Origin: Morganella psychrotolerans
Lineage (GTDB): Bacteria > Pseudomonadota > Gammaproteobacteria > Enterobacterales > Enterobacteriaceae
Direction of reading: 5' to 3'
Assembly: GCF_001676055.1 (NCBI RefSeq)
Contig: NZ_LZEX01000004.1
Span: forward strand, 62,001-126,000
DNA length: 64,000 bases
The notes below the pieces were generated by a model. It saw only the letters and a list, made by a program, of their open reading frames with translations. It made no database searches and was not told where the DNA came from. The stretch's first letter is position 1; every line of letters begins with the position of its first letter. Below, in pieces: positions 45,273 to 53,739 of the stretch. The position numbers and the translations under genes were made by a program.

Positions 45273-45828
45273 CCTGTTTGATATACCCGCGGCGGTTGCC
45301 CGTGTGATGTTCCAGCCCGCGGATTATCTGCACAGCAGCCGTTTATTTACCGGACTTGCGCCGGAAAAACAATCTGTGCAATACCACAGAATGCAGAATG
45401 CAGCCATTATTGACCATTATCAGCTGCCCCCGGAAAAGGATTTTTCCCTGTTATCACCCCTGATAATTCCGTTGCTGCGCCACTGGACCCATCTTCCGGC
45501 AGTATGTGACTACCTGGACGCATTCATACGTCATGCCTATGAGCTGCCGTGTGATTCAGTGCCGGATCAGTCACAACAGGCTTTTTTATCTTTATGTCCG
45601 GTGTTGTCATTACCGGACTGGCCGGAAGCAAAAACACTGACGGATATTTCAGGTGCCCTGTACGGCATTATTGCCATGACACAATTATTATCCGGGTTTT
45701 CACCTGCGCTGGCAGCCCGGTTTCAGCTGATGACGGATCCATCCTTATCAACAACAGAGCTCCGGATCCCACATCTGCCTCCTTCCCTTTTACCCCTGGT
45801 CTTACATTATGTGCCGTTCACTGCCTGA
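45265..45828 (+). CDS. sctK: Sorting-platform protein SctK (OrgA/MxiK)
   Basis: This 187-aa cytoplasmic protein lies after sctJ as orgA does after prgK. It links SctD to SctQ under the ring. OrgA/MxiK-like features are the N-terminal FDIPAAVARVMFQPADYLHS and a helix-rich C-terminus. It overlaps both sctJ (8 nt) and sctL (20 nt). Confidence 0.83.
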   Translation: MNNLFDIPAAVARVMFQPADYLHSSRLFTGLAPEKQSVQYHRMQNAAIIDHYQLPPEKDFSLLSPLIIPLLRHWTHLPAVCDYLDAFIRHAYELPCDSVPDQSQQAFLSLCPVLSLPDWPEAKTLTDISGALYGIIAMTQLLSGFSPALAARFQLMTDPSLSTTELRIPHLPPSLLPLVLHYVPFTA

Positions 45829-46387
45829 CACTTTATTAATACATGTAAAACATGGCGTGCTGATTAAACAGCAACACATTTCAGTACTCTGCCGCCTCGA
45901 TAACCTGACCCGCCAGGCAAACCGCCATGCTGCCCGTCTGATAAAACAGGCTGAAAATGTCGCTGAGCAACACCACAAGGCGGGATTTGATGCCGGATTT
46001 CAGCAAGGGCTGACACAGGCGTTGCCTGAACTGATATCTAAAATTAATGAATATAAATCGGTAATTCATCAAAACCTGGCCCGGGCAGTTGCCGGGCTGG
46101 AAACTGAGTTAGCTGCCTTTTTTGATGATACTGAAATACGCTTTCAACTGATTCACCAACTGGTTGAACAATATGCTGAAGAGTGTGAATGTGAATTAAT
46201 TCTGCCGGCAGTGCTTAAAAAAGAAATGTCCGGATATCTGCCACTTCCTGTGCCGGTTTCATTTCATTCTAACCATTACACCGTATTACGCACCGGGAAA
46301 AAATTACTTTATCTGACACCGGAAACGTTTGCCTGTAAAAAAATATCACAGCTGAATACCGGAATAATTCCGGATAGCACTAAATAG
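45809..46387 (+). CDS. sctL: ATPase regulator SctL (OrgB/MxiN)
   Basis: This 192-aa protein has the FliH/SctL layout: a long N-terminal helix with spaced Ala/Gly (ARLIKQAENVAEQHHKAGFD, then AGFQQGL) and a C-terminal domain that binds the ATPase. It forms the spokes between SctN and SctQ. The ATG at 45809 lies inside sctK. Confidence 0.85.
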   Translation: MCRSLPDTLLIHVKHGVLIKQQHISVLCRLDNLTRQANRHAARLIKQAENVAEQHHKAGFDAGFQQGLTQALPELISKINEYKSVIHQNLARAVAGLETELAAFFDDTEIRFQLIHQLVEQYAEECECELILPAVLKKEMSGYLPLPVPVSFHSNHYTVLRTGKKLLYLTPETFACKKISQLNTGIIPDSTK

Positions 46388-46429
46388 GCTAAGCAAAAAC
46401 ACTTACATATATAAAAAAGGATGACAATA

Positions 46430-46846
46430 ATGAAAACAGATATCATCACAGGGAAAACAAATAGTGTCTTTGATGGGGGAGAAGAAAAAGCCAAACGATT
46501 ACATGACTGGCTTATACTAAATTATAATAAAAAAGAGGATGTATATCGGGGACTAACACAGGTGGGTGTTGATGGTTTTAATACCGGTAACAATATACAA
46601 GAAAAAATAACATTATTAATTACCGTCGAAAAAGAATTAACAGAAAATCCGGAATATTCTGATACGGAAATACGTAAATCAGTAAGCCAGGTTGGAGGAG
46701 AACTTGTGAGTTACCATGCCTTTTACCAACAATATCTTCTTAATATGGTTAACCAAAAACAGATGAGTCTGGCACCGGATGTGCTTTCCGCTGATTTTGA
46801 TAAAGATAATAACAAAGATGACTGGCTTACCGGTATTAATGAATAA
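46430..46846 (+). CDS. Small protein in OrgC position
   Basis: This 138-aa acidic protein follows sctL, the place of orgC (about 150 aa) in SPI-1. It has no signal peptide or membrane segment and contains predicted helices separated by Asn/Lys-rich loops; the end DFDKDNNKDDWL resembles a calcium-binding loop but is too short to call. I chose the ATG at 46430 because AAGGA ends 9 nt upstream, while the ATG at 46421 is too close. It may be a secreted substrate or needle-assembly factor; I cannot confirm homology to OrgC. Confidence 0.6.
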   Translation: MKTDIITGKTNSVFDGGEEKAKRLHDWLILNYNKKEDVYRGLTQVGVDGFNTGNNIQEKITLLITVEKELTENPEYSDTEIRKSVSQVGGELVSYHAFYQQYLLNMVNQKQMSLAPDVLSADFDKDNNKDDWLTGINE

Positions 46847-46891
46847 TGCCTGCCGTATCTTAATTGATAACAGCAGAAACAATATCATGAT

Positions 46892-47206
46892 TTAAATAAA
46901 CTGTTTTCCGTTCAGTAAAACGGTCTCGGCTCTGAACTGATTTGAACGCATCTGAATATGTGGCTCGTGAGGATGTTCTGATGCGTCAGATTTTCCGTTG
47001 AGGAACCATTCAACTGGCACGTCTAATAAATCAGATAATTCAATGAGATGATGAAGACTGATTTTACTAACACCGCGCTCATAACGGTTAAATTGCTGCT
47101 GACTGATATTCAGTTTTTGCGCTAATTTAACTGTAACGATCCCGAGTTCTTTACGTCTTGATTGAATTCTGTGTCCTAAGACTGCATAAAAGTCGGAAGT
47201 TTCCAT
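46892..47206 (-). CDS. MrpJ-like helix-turn-helix regulator 1
   Basis: This 104-aa protein has an XRE-type helix-turn-helix (LAQKLNISQQQFNRYERGVSKI), the SQQQ-RYERGV pattern typical of MrpJ-family regulators that couple fimbriae and motility in Proteus. The tail after residue 70 is polar. It converges on the secretion operon and ends 46 bp from the OrgC-position gene, so it could regulate the locus. The second MrpJ-like gene is at 58129. Confidence 0.85.
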   Translation of the reverse strand: METSDFYAVLGHRIQSRRKELGIVTVKLAQKLNISQQQFNRYERGVSKISLHHLIELSDLLDVPVEWFLNGKSDASEHPHEPHIQMRSNQFRAETVLLNGKQFI

Positions 47207-47841
47207 AATATCTACCTATTTTCTCTATAAGTCGTGAATTAAATTAAGTAAAAATACTTAAATTTACAATATTTTTTTATATAATAAAATAAAAACAACA
47301 AAGCATTTCTTACGAAATGCAAAAATATAATGAAGAGATTCGTTTTAAATTATGACGTAACAATTAATTTTAGCCTGATAGTGATATACGCTTGTCATAT
47401 AAAACCATTTAACACAAGCCATCACAGAAACGGATTTATCTGAATTTGTATAATATTCATAATTTCCGCTTATCTGTTTAACTGCTTAAAAAGTACAGCG
47501 TCATAGAAAAACATTAGAATCTTATTTACGATAACAAAATTTAAAACCACTCTGGTTATTTCAGATTATTCTCTAAACAAATTATGACCAGGTGCCATTA
47601 ACTAACAACATAAGAATAGTTAATTATTTAAGTATAATCACTTGGCTCATTTATGTTTGTTTTTCCGCCTGTTCATTTCTTTTACTACAAGAATTAAGGC
47701 AAAAAATAAAAATTAGATATAGCTCTGAATGCTTGTAGATATACTAATCCATTATCTAACCATCATTCCTTGATCTAACATCATAAAAAGCGGAATAGAT
47801 CACATGCAACAAAATATTTTTCAGCCGATTGCATCAATTTA

Positions 47842-47855
47842 GTGACTTTGATCAC
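47842..47855. promoter_or_regulatory. CRP-type dyad in gene desert
   Basis: GTGA-CTTTGA-TCAC matches the CRP core GTGA-N6-TCAC exactly, with T/A-rich flanks. No gene starts nearby, so it is either fortuitous or regulates an unrecognised transcript. Confidence 0.4.
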
Positions 47856-48502
47856 GTTTATTTTACATTTCAGCTTAAAAAAAAAGCCTTTTTGGTGAAA
47901 AAAAAACCCTATGGAAGCATAACCAGTGTCTGATGATGAACATGACTGAAAGGATCTGCACCAATAATGGTACTTTTGTTTACACATTTTCTCACTACTT
48001 GATTACTTTCGTAATTATAATCATCTAATTATTTTTAGATAGACATCAGTTATGCTGTTTGTTCAAAAAACTATTAAAATCTGACATTCAGGGTGAGTAA
48101 GTGTTTCATGCTGCAACATGAACTATTTACTTTAGTTTCCAGTTTTTATTCTCAGCAAAAAAAGATATTCAGCATGATATTGCAGAATCGTCTTAACACA
48201 TTGTAACTTATTTGTTGTATTTGTAATATTTTAATTGTGATTTATTACTTTTCGTTTTGACAAAAAAATCACCACCTCTAAATTTTTTCTTTTATTTCAT
48301 AATATTAAATGTAAATTGATTTAAAACAAGTGATCCTGCCACTGTCATAATTAGATATGATTAATCTCACATACCCATTCAGGGTAATAATCTTTATTGA
48401 TTAACTTCCGTTTAATATTACTAAATATAAAAATTTATATAATTATGTGTAATAAAAGAAAAATAATTCACTTTGTTTTTTATTACATACAGAAACAAAA
48501 AA

Positions 48503-48520
48503 GGCACTCCTGAGAGCACC
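48503..48520 (-). terminator. Terminator of the pot operon
   Basis: On the minus strand GGTGCTC pairs with GAGTGCC (two G-T pairs) around a 4-nt loop, followed by T6. It lies 40 nt after the potD stop codon. Confidence 0.75.
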
Positions 48521-48559
48521 TGTTACTATCTGCAACATAAAATCAATTAATTAGCAAAA

Positions 48560-49603
48560 TTAACGACCTGCTTTCAACTTCTGATAATAGCGCTCATACA
48601 GCACGCTGCTGTCGCCAACGTCATCCTGCCACTGTCCTTTTTGAATAGTTTCATCATCGGGATAGAGAGATTTATCATTCACAACCTCTGCCGGTAACAG
48701 TGCTTTCGCAGCAAGATTTGGTGTCGGGTAGCCAATGGTCTGTGCAACCTGAGCTGCAACTTCCGGGCGCAACAGAAAATTAATCAGTTGATGCGCACCT
48801 TCCGGGTTTTTCGCACCTGCCGGTATTGCCAGACTGTCCATCCAGAATATCCCGCCCTCGGAAGGCCAGATAACCTCAATATTCAGACCAGACTGACGGG
48901 CAACATAAGCAGAACCGTTCCAGATCATACCTACGTTAACCTCTCCTTCCATAAATGGGTTAGCCGGATTATCAGAGTTAAAGGCCAGGATGTTCGGACG
49001 CAACGCCTGCAGCTCTTTATAGGCTTCCTCAATTTCCTGAGGGTTGGTGGTATTTGCAGAATAACCCAGCTTACTGAGTGCTATCTGGAACACTTCACGG
49101 GCATCATCGGTCAGCAGCAGGCTGTTTTTATATTCCGGTTTCCACAGATCACCCCATGAGGTGACCGACCCCGGGTCTATCTCATCACTGTTGACGCCGA
49201 TAGCGGTCGCTCCCCAGATATACGGAACAGAGTAATCATTTTCAGGATCGAACGGTTTATGCAGCAGATTAGGATCCAGGTTACTAAAGTGACTGAGTTT
49301 TGATTTGTCTATTTTTTGCAGCATACCCTCATGGCGCATTTTGGCGACAAAATACGTCGACGGCACCACCAAATCATAAGCACCGTCTTTATAGGTTTTT
49401 AGTTTGGTATACATGCTCTCGTTGGATTCATAGGTTGAATAAATCACCTTGATTCCGGTCTCTTTTGTAAACTGCTCTAACAATCCGGGCGGGACATATT
49501 CAGTCCAGTTATAGAAATAAAGCGTTTTACTGTTATCTGCTGATGCTGAACTTATGCCTGCTGCCAGAATACCGGCACCAAGCAGCAAGGACCACTTTTT
49601 CAT
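48560..49603 (-). CDS. potD: Spermidine/putrescine-binding protein PotD
   Basis: This 347-aa periplasmic protein binds polyamines for PotABC. It has a signal peptide (ending ISSASA) and the PotD blocks LYFYNWTEYVPPGLLEQFTK, VPSTYFVAKMRHEGML and VGMIWNGSAYVARQ. Length fits E. coli PotD (348). It is last in the operon and separated from potC by 221 nt containing a hairpin, which may let it be expressed above the membrane parts. Confidence 0.95.
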   Translation of the reverse strand: MKKWSLLLGAGILAAGISSASADNSKTLYFYNWTEYVPPGLLEQFTKETGIKVIYSTYESNESMYTKLKTYKDGAYDLVVPSTYFVAKMRHEGMLQKIDKSKLSHFSNLDPNLLHKPFDPENDYSVPYIWGATAIGVNSDEIDPGSVTSWGDLWKPEYKNSLLLTDDAREVFQIALSKLGYSANTTNPQEIEEAYKELQALRPNILAFNSDNPANPFMEGEVNVGMIWNGSAYVARQSGLNIEVIWPSEGGIFWMDSLAIPAGAKNPEGAHQLINFLLRPEVAAQVAQTIGYPTPNLAAKALLPAEVVNDKSLYPDDETIQKGQWQDDVGDSSVLYERYYQKLKAGR

Positions 49604-49781
49604 TTCAGTGTTTCCCCTCAGAACGTCGGGTTAGTCGATGAATATCACAGGCGATAACGCCCCCTTTTTTGATTATACAACGTGATTATAAAAGCGGACT
49701 GGCGGGGGGTAAAGCAACAATGCCCGGTTAAAGCAGCATCAGAATACAAAATTCAGTTGTAATGTGAGATTACAGATAATA

Positions 49782-49817
49782 TTAACCGGCGGATCGGCGG
49801 CAGACTGCGCCGGTTAA
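49782..49817 (-). terminator. Intercistronic hairpin between potC and potD
   Basis: TTAACCGGCG (49782-49791) pairs perfectly with CGCCGGTTAA (49808-49817) around a 16-nt loop. No T-run follows on the operon strand, so it is more likely an mRNA stabiliser or attenuator than a full terminator. Confidence 0.6.
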
Positions 49818-49824
49818 GGAAAGG

Positions 49825-50607
49825 CTATTGCTGTTTGTGTGAGCGGTCACGCAACACAAGCTGACTGAGGATCACCATAAATAACGAAAGAGCCATTAAA
49901 ATCGTCGCTAATGCATTTACTTCCGGCGAAACGCCGACTTTTACCATCGAATAGATTTTCAGCGGCAGAATCTCATAGCTTGGCCCGGTGACAAATGAAG
50001 ACACCACCACATCATCCATCGAGAGGGTAAAGCTCAGCAACCAGCCTGCAATAACAGCCGGTAACGCCAGCGGCAGAATAATTTTACGCAAAATAGTAAA
50101 CTCACCGGCACCGAGATCACGCGCCGCTTCCAGCATTTTTACATCAAAATCTTTCAGCCGTGAATAAACAGTGACCACCACAAACGGCAGGCAAAATGTG
50201 ATATGCGAAAAAAGCAGCGACCAGAACCCCAGCGATACCCCGAGGATCATAAACAGGACCAGCAGTGAAATCGCCATCACGATGTCCGGTGACATCATCA
50301 CCACAAATAACATGCCGCCGACAAACGGTTTACCTTTGAAACGATAGCGGTAAAGCGCAACTGCGGTCAGCGAACCGATAACCGTGGCAAATGTGGCAGA
50401 AAGAACCGCCATTGTCAGTGAATGCCCGGCCGCCTGAAGCAGGCTGTCGTTGTTCATCAACATGCTGTACCAGTCTGTGGTAAAGCCCTGCCAACTGAAC
50501 CCGAAACGAGATGAATTAAAGGAATTCACAATCAGAATAATAATCGGGATGTATAAATAAGCATAAATGATGGTCATAAAACCACCGCGCAACAGGCGTC
50601 CCGTCAT
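49825..50607 (-). CDS. potC: Polyamine ABC transporter permease PotC
   Basis: This 260-aa inner-membrane permease has six spans and the EAA loop ([20 protein letters not shown]) that contacts PotA. Its ATG overlaps the potB stop (ATGA). It works with PotB as the membrane pore for spermidine and putrescine. Confidence 0.95.
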   Translation of the reverse strand: MTGRLLRGGFMTIIYAYLYIPIIILIVNSFNSSRFGFSWQGFTTDWYSMLMNNDSLLQAAGHSLTMAVLSATFATVIGSLTAVALYRYRFKGKPFVGGMLFVVMMSPDIVMAISLLVLFMILGVSLGFWSLLFSHITFCLPFVVVTVYSRLKDFDVKMLEAARDLGAGEFTILRKIILPLALPAVIAGWLLSFTLSMDDVVVSSFVTGPSYEILPLKIYSMVKVGVSPEVNALATILMALSLFMVILSQLVLRDRSHKQQ

Positions 50608-51464
50608 TCCTGTTCACCTTTCTTATTTAACAGTTTTGCCGCACGGTAGTAGACCCAGAGCAATAAGCCCATCGCTGCCGTCAGGAAAATACTGGTTGCC
50701 GCCCCGAATGGCCAGTCGCGGATATTTAAAAACTGACTCTTGATAACATTACCAATCAGCAGATTTTTTGCCCCGCCCATCAGATCCGCCACATAAAACA
50801 GCCCCATTGCCGGCAACAGTACCAGCAGGCAACCGGCAATAATTCCGGGCATGGTGAGCGGCAATGTTATGCGGAAAAAAGTCTGAAATTTATTCGCGCC
50901 CAGGTCACGGGCCGCTTCGAGGCAGGATTTATCCAGCTTCTCAATACTTGAATACAGCGGCATCACCATAAACGGCAGTAAAATATAGATAAGCCCGAGT
51001 ATCACGGCTTCTGAGGTATACATAATTTTAAACGGCTTATCTATCACGCCCGTCCATAATAAAAACTCATTCAGATAACCACGTGTGCTGAGAAATATTT
51101 TCAACCCGTAAATGCGGATAAGAGAGTTTGTCCAGAACGGGACTATCAACAGGAAAAGCATCAGCGGGCGCAGTTTCTGCGGCATGCGGGCAATCATTGC
51201 CGCAAACGGATAACCAATCAACAGGCACAGGAGGGTCGCGATTACTGCCATATTAAGTGAATGCAGCATCACCTGCGCGTACATCGGGTCAAATAGCCGG
51301 CGGTAGTTATCGAGGGTAAAAACCATACTGACCAGATCCGTATCATGACGTGTCAGGAAACTGGTCGCAATTATCATCAGGTTAGGCAGGAAAACAAATA
51401 ACAGTAACCATGCGACAATCAGGGTTATCACAATGGTCTGGAAAGATTTACGCGTCTTTTTCAT
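50604..51464 (-). CDS. potB: Polyamine ABC transporter permease PotB
   Basis: This 286-aa permease has six spans and the EAA loop ([20 protein letters not shown]). It starts inside the potA 3' end (17-nt overlap) and is coupled to potC. Length fits the E. coli protein. Confidence 0.95.
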   Translation of the reverse strand: MKKTRKSFQTIVITLIVAWLLLFVFLPNLMIIATSFLTRHDTDLVSMVFTLDNYRRLFDPMYAQVMLHSLNMAVIATLLCLLIGYPFAAMIARMPQKLRPLMLFLLIVPFWTNSLIRIYGLKIFLSTRGYLNEFLLWTGVIDKPFKIMYTSEAVILGLIYILLPFMVMPLYSSIEKLDKSCLEAARDLGANKFQTFFRITLPLTMPGIIAGCLLVLLPAMGLFYVADLMGGAKNLLIGNVIKSQFLNIRDWPFGAATSIFLTAAMGLLLWVYYRAAKLLNKKGEQE

Positions 51465-52563
51465 CGCTCAGCACCACCTCCCAGCTTTCAACCCATGTCA
51501 CTGCAATTTTCTGATCCAGCGAGTGATCCACATCCGGATCGTCTTCATTAAAGAATTCGCTGACCATTATCCGTTTGCCGTTTTCCATTTCAATTTCAGA
51601 GTCCAGCGTCATACCTTTATAGTTGCGCTCACGGACATAGCCTATCAATCCTGCAACCGGCGAATTATCATGGATCTCTTCAACCCGCAGATCTTCCGGG
51701 CGCAGCAGCACATGCACATGTTGTCCCGGTGTCACTGCCAGCGTGGTATAAATATCACACTCATGACCTTCAACACTGGCACGGATCCGCTGGTCATCTA
51801 TCCGGTGCAGAACATCGGCACCGAATACATTGATCTCGCCAATAAATTGCGCTACAAACAGGTTTTCCGGCTCTTCATAAATTTCACGCGGCGTGCCGTC
51901 CTGCTCAATCTTCCCTTCGCGCATAACAATAATGCGGTCAGACATGGTCAGTGCTTCTTCCTGATCATGAGTGACAAAAACAAAGGTGATCCCCAGTTGG
52001 CGCTGTAATGCTTTCAGTTCGCTCTGCATCTGCTTGCGCAGGTTATAGTCGAGTGCGGAAAGCGACTCATCCAGCAGCAGAACTTCCGGCTTGTTTACCA
52101 CTGCGCGGGCGATAGCAACCCTTTGTTGCTGTCCGCCGGAAAGCTGAGCCGGCCTGCGGTTGGCAAAGTCCTGCAATTGCACCATTTTCAGTACATCTTC
52201 CACGCGCAGGGTAATTTCACTTTCGGGCGTCTTTTGCATACGCAGCCCGAATGCGACGTTTTCAAATACCGTCATGTGCGGGAAAAGAGCATAGCTCTGG
52301 AATACGGTATTGATATGGCGCTGTTCAGCCGGAATATGGGTGATGTCCTGCGGGCCAAGCATAATGGTGCCGCTGTCCACATCTTCGAGTCCGGCAATCA
52401 GACGCAAAACGGTTGTTTTTCCGCATCCGGACGGGCCAAGAATGGTGACGAACTCACCGTGGTTGATAGTGAGATCGAAATTCTTAATGATATTTTTGCC
52501 GTCAAAACCTTTACTCAGGCCTTTCAGGGTAACAAGTGGTGTCAGAAAAGTTGTTGCAGTCAT
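51448..52563 (-). CDS. potA: Polyamine ABC transporter ATPase PotA
   Basis: This 371-aa ATPase energises PotBC. Walker A is GPSGCGKTT, the signature [14 protein letters not shown], Walker [13 protein letters not shown], and a C-terminal TOBE domain binds regulators or substrate ([12 protein letters not shown]). It is the first gene of potABCD. Confidence 0.95.
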   Translation of the reverse strand: MTATTFLTPLVTLKGLSKGFDGKNIIKNFDLTINHGEFVTILGPSGCGKTTVLRLIAGLEDVDSGTIMLGPQDITHIPAEQRHINTVFQSYALFPHMTVFENVAFGLRMQKTPESEITLRVEDVLKMVQLQDFANRRPAQLSGGQQQRVAIARAVVNKPEVLLLDESLSALDYNLRKQMQSELKALQRQLGITFVFVTHDQEEALTMSDRIIVMREGKIEQDGTPREIYEEPENLFVAQFIGEINVFGADVLHRIDDQRIRASVEGHECDIYTTLAVTPGQHVHVLLRPEDLRVEEIHDNSPVAGLIGYVRERNYKGMTLDSEIEMENGKRIMVSEFFNEDDPDVDHSLDQKIAVTWVESWEVVLSDEKDA

Positions 52564-52820
52564 TTATATACTCTATCCCGGAGGTCATGCAGATAGAACC
52601 GTAACTGAAAAAAGACTGTTAAAGCAGATTGGTCTACTTATGGCCAATGCCCAAAACCAGTTACGCCGTCGAAAAAAAGAAGGGGCATGATAAACACAGC
52701 GACCTCAAATTGAAAGCCGAAACGTCATTTCGCCACCCGTTTTTTGTTCATCTTTAGTTATTTAGATCTTAACAAATCCCTCTTCTGATTGAATGTGCTT
52801 CAGTATCACTTCCTGAAATA

Positions 52821-52860
52821 TATACCCAACGTCATTCAAGATGCAGGCAGGCGGCAAGGT
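52821..52860. repeat. ERIC fragment (left arm only)
   Basis: TATACCCAACGTCATTCAAG and the following 20 bp match the left ends of ERIC 1 and 2, then similarity stops at 52860. The GGGGAGCATACATAAG core is missing. The break is 5 bp before the OxyR-type core. Confidence 0.8.
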
Positions 52861-52865
52861 AAAAC

Positions 52866-52880
52866 CTATCAAATCGATAG
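52866..52880 (+). promoter_or_regulatory. OxyR-type half-site pair upstream of ahpC
   Basis: CTAT-N7-ATAG matches the inner two of four OxyR quarter-sites (ATAG-N7-CTAT-N7-ATAG-N7-CTAT). The outer quarters are weaker (CAAG before, CCAT after). It is 70 bp before the ahpC start, as expected for oxidative-stress activation. Confidence 0.6.
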
Positions 52881-52949
52881 CGGGAAGCCATTGGCGCGCC
52901 CTCTCCCGTTTGCGTATTGTTGTCCTCAACGAAACAGGAGGAGTTACCT

Positions 52950-53513
52950 ATGTCTTTAATCAATACCCCAATCAAACCTTTCAAAAACATGGCATTCAAA
53001 AACGGTGAATTTGTTGAAGTCACTGAAAAAGATACTGAAGGCAAGTGGAGCATTTTCTTCTTTTATCCGGCCGACTTCACGTTTGTCTGCCCGACAGAGT
53101 TAGGCGACCTGGCTGACCATTACGACGAATTCCAAAAAATGGGTGTGGATATCTATTCTGTTTCAACAGATACCCATTTCACACACAAAGCATGGCACAG
53201 CAGCTCTGACACTATCGGCAAAATCAAATACGCCATGATCGGTGACCCGACCGGTGCACTGACACGCAACTTTGAAAACATGCGTGAACTGGAAGGTCTG
53301 GCTGACCGCGGTACGTTTGTTGTTGACCCGCAGGGCATTATTCAGGCAATTGAAGTCACCGCTGAAGGTATTGGCCGTGATGCGTCTGACCTGCTGCGTA
53401 AAGTAAAAGCCGCACAGTATGTTGCAAGCCATCCGGGTGAAGTCTGCCCTGCCAAATGGAAAGAAGGCGAAGCAACACTGTCTCCGTCACTGGACCTGGT
53501 CGGTAAAATCTAA
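52950..53513 (+). CDS. ahpC: Alkyl hydroperoxide reductase subunit C (2-Cys peroxiredoxin)
   Basis: This 187-aa peroxiredoxin reduces hydrogen peroxide, organic peroxides and peroxynitrite in the cytoplasm. The peroxidatic Cys47 is in FTFVCPTE and the resolving Cys in GEVCPAKW near residue 166. AGGAGGAG precedes the ATG at 52950; an upstream start at 52917 is not needed. AhpF, 226 bp downstream, regenerates it. Confidence 0.97.
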   Translation: MSLINTPIKPFKNMAFKNGEFVEVTEKDTEGKWSIFFFYPADFTFVCPTELGDLADHYDEFQKMGVDIYSVSTDTHFTHKAWHSSSDTIGKIKYAMIGDPTGALTRNFENMRELEGLADRGTFVVDPQGIIQAIEVTAEGIGRDASDLLRKVKAAQYVASHPGEVCPAKWKEGEATLSPSLDLVGKI

Positions 53514-53542
53514 GACCCCGTCTTTTCTGTATTAATAATTGT

Positions 53543-53565
53543 TATCGGGTGCTTCTGCACCCGAT
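53543..53565 (+). terminator. Hairpin after ahpC
   Basis: CGGGTGC and GCACCCG form a short perfect stem just after ahpC. Almost the same hairpin returns at 53703-53720, 160 bp on, followed there by T6. Only the second has a terminator-like T-run. Confidence 0.6.
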
Positions 53566-53603
53566 GCAGAGCATAACAAACAACGTTTGTAATGCTCTGC
53601 TGA

Positions 53604-53699
53604 GGTTGTAAAAATAACCAGGAAAATCAATTTATTGATTTTCGGCAGATAACACAAAGTAAGAAAAACCACGTTTTTTCTTGCTTTGTCAGCAATCTC
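53604..53699. repeat. Two-hairpin 95-bp repeat, copy B
   Basis: This copy matches 26083-26179. The first palindrome is unchanged and the second hairpin is CAAAGTAAGA/TCTTGCTTTG, so a G-C pair in copy A has become A-T here and a C-G pair a T-G pair. It lies between ahpC and ahpF, between two copies of the CGGGTGC hairpin. Confidence 0.87.
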
Positions 53700-53702
53700 T
53701 AT

Positions 53703-53727
53703 CGGGTGCATCTGCACCCGGTTTTTT
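53703..53727 (+). terminator. Terminator/attenuator before ahpF
   Basis: CGGGTGC-ATCT-GCACCCG is followed by GTTTTTT. It stands 13 nt before the ahpF ATG, so it should reduce read-through from ahpC and lower AhpF relative to AhpC. Confidence 0.7.
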
Positions 53728-53739
53728 AAGGGAATAATC

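Larger units (their letters stand above)
47207..48559. other. 1.35-kb AT-rich gene desert right of the secretion locus
   Basis: I see no supported coding frame. A 68-codon frame at 47781-47987 has poor composition and no ribosome site. The region has a CRP-type dyad at 47842-47855, several A8/T-rich tracts and the potD terminator near 48503. Such AT-rich DNA is a typical H-NS target and may mark the edge of the acquired locus; an undetected small RNA is possible. Confidence 0.6.
52564..52949. other. Divergent potA/ahpC promoter region
   Basis: This 386-bp gap holds the promoters of potA and ahpC. Recognisable elements are an ERIC left-end fragment (52821-52860) and the OxyR-type core next to it. 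I see no gene. Confidence 0.65.

Noticed and set aside
26226..46846. Secretion locus as decayed pseudogene cluster
   Set aside because: All breaks are single-base excesses at A/T runs; there are no nonsense changes, large deletions or insertion sequences, and corrected lengths are normal.
47781..47987. Possible 68-codon gene in the desert
   Set aside because: Phe/Lys/Cys-rich composition from A/T tracts, no ribosome site and no neighbour suggesting function.
51433..52596. Long + strand frames opposite potA
   Set aside because: They mirror the conserved ATPase gene and show no family features.
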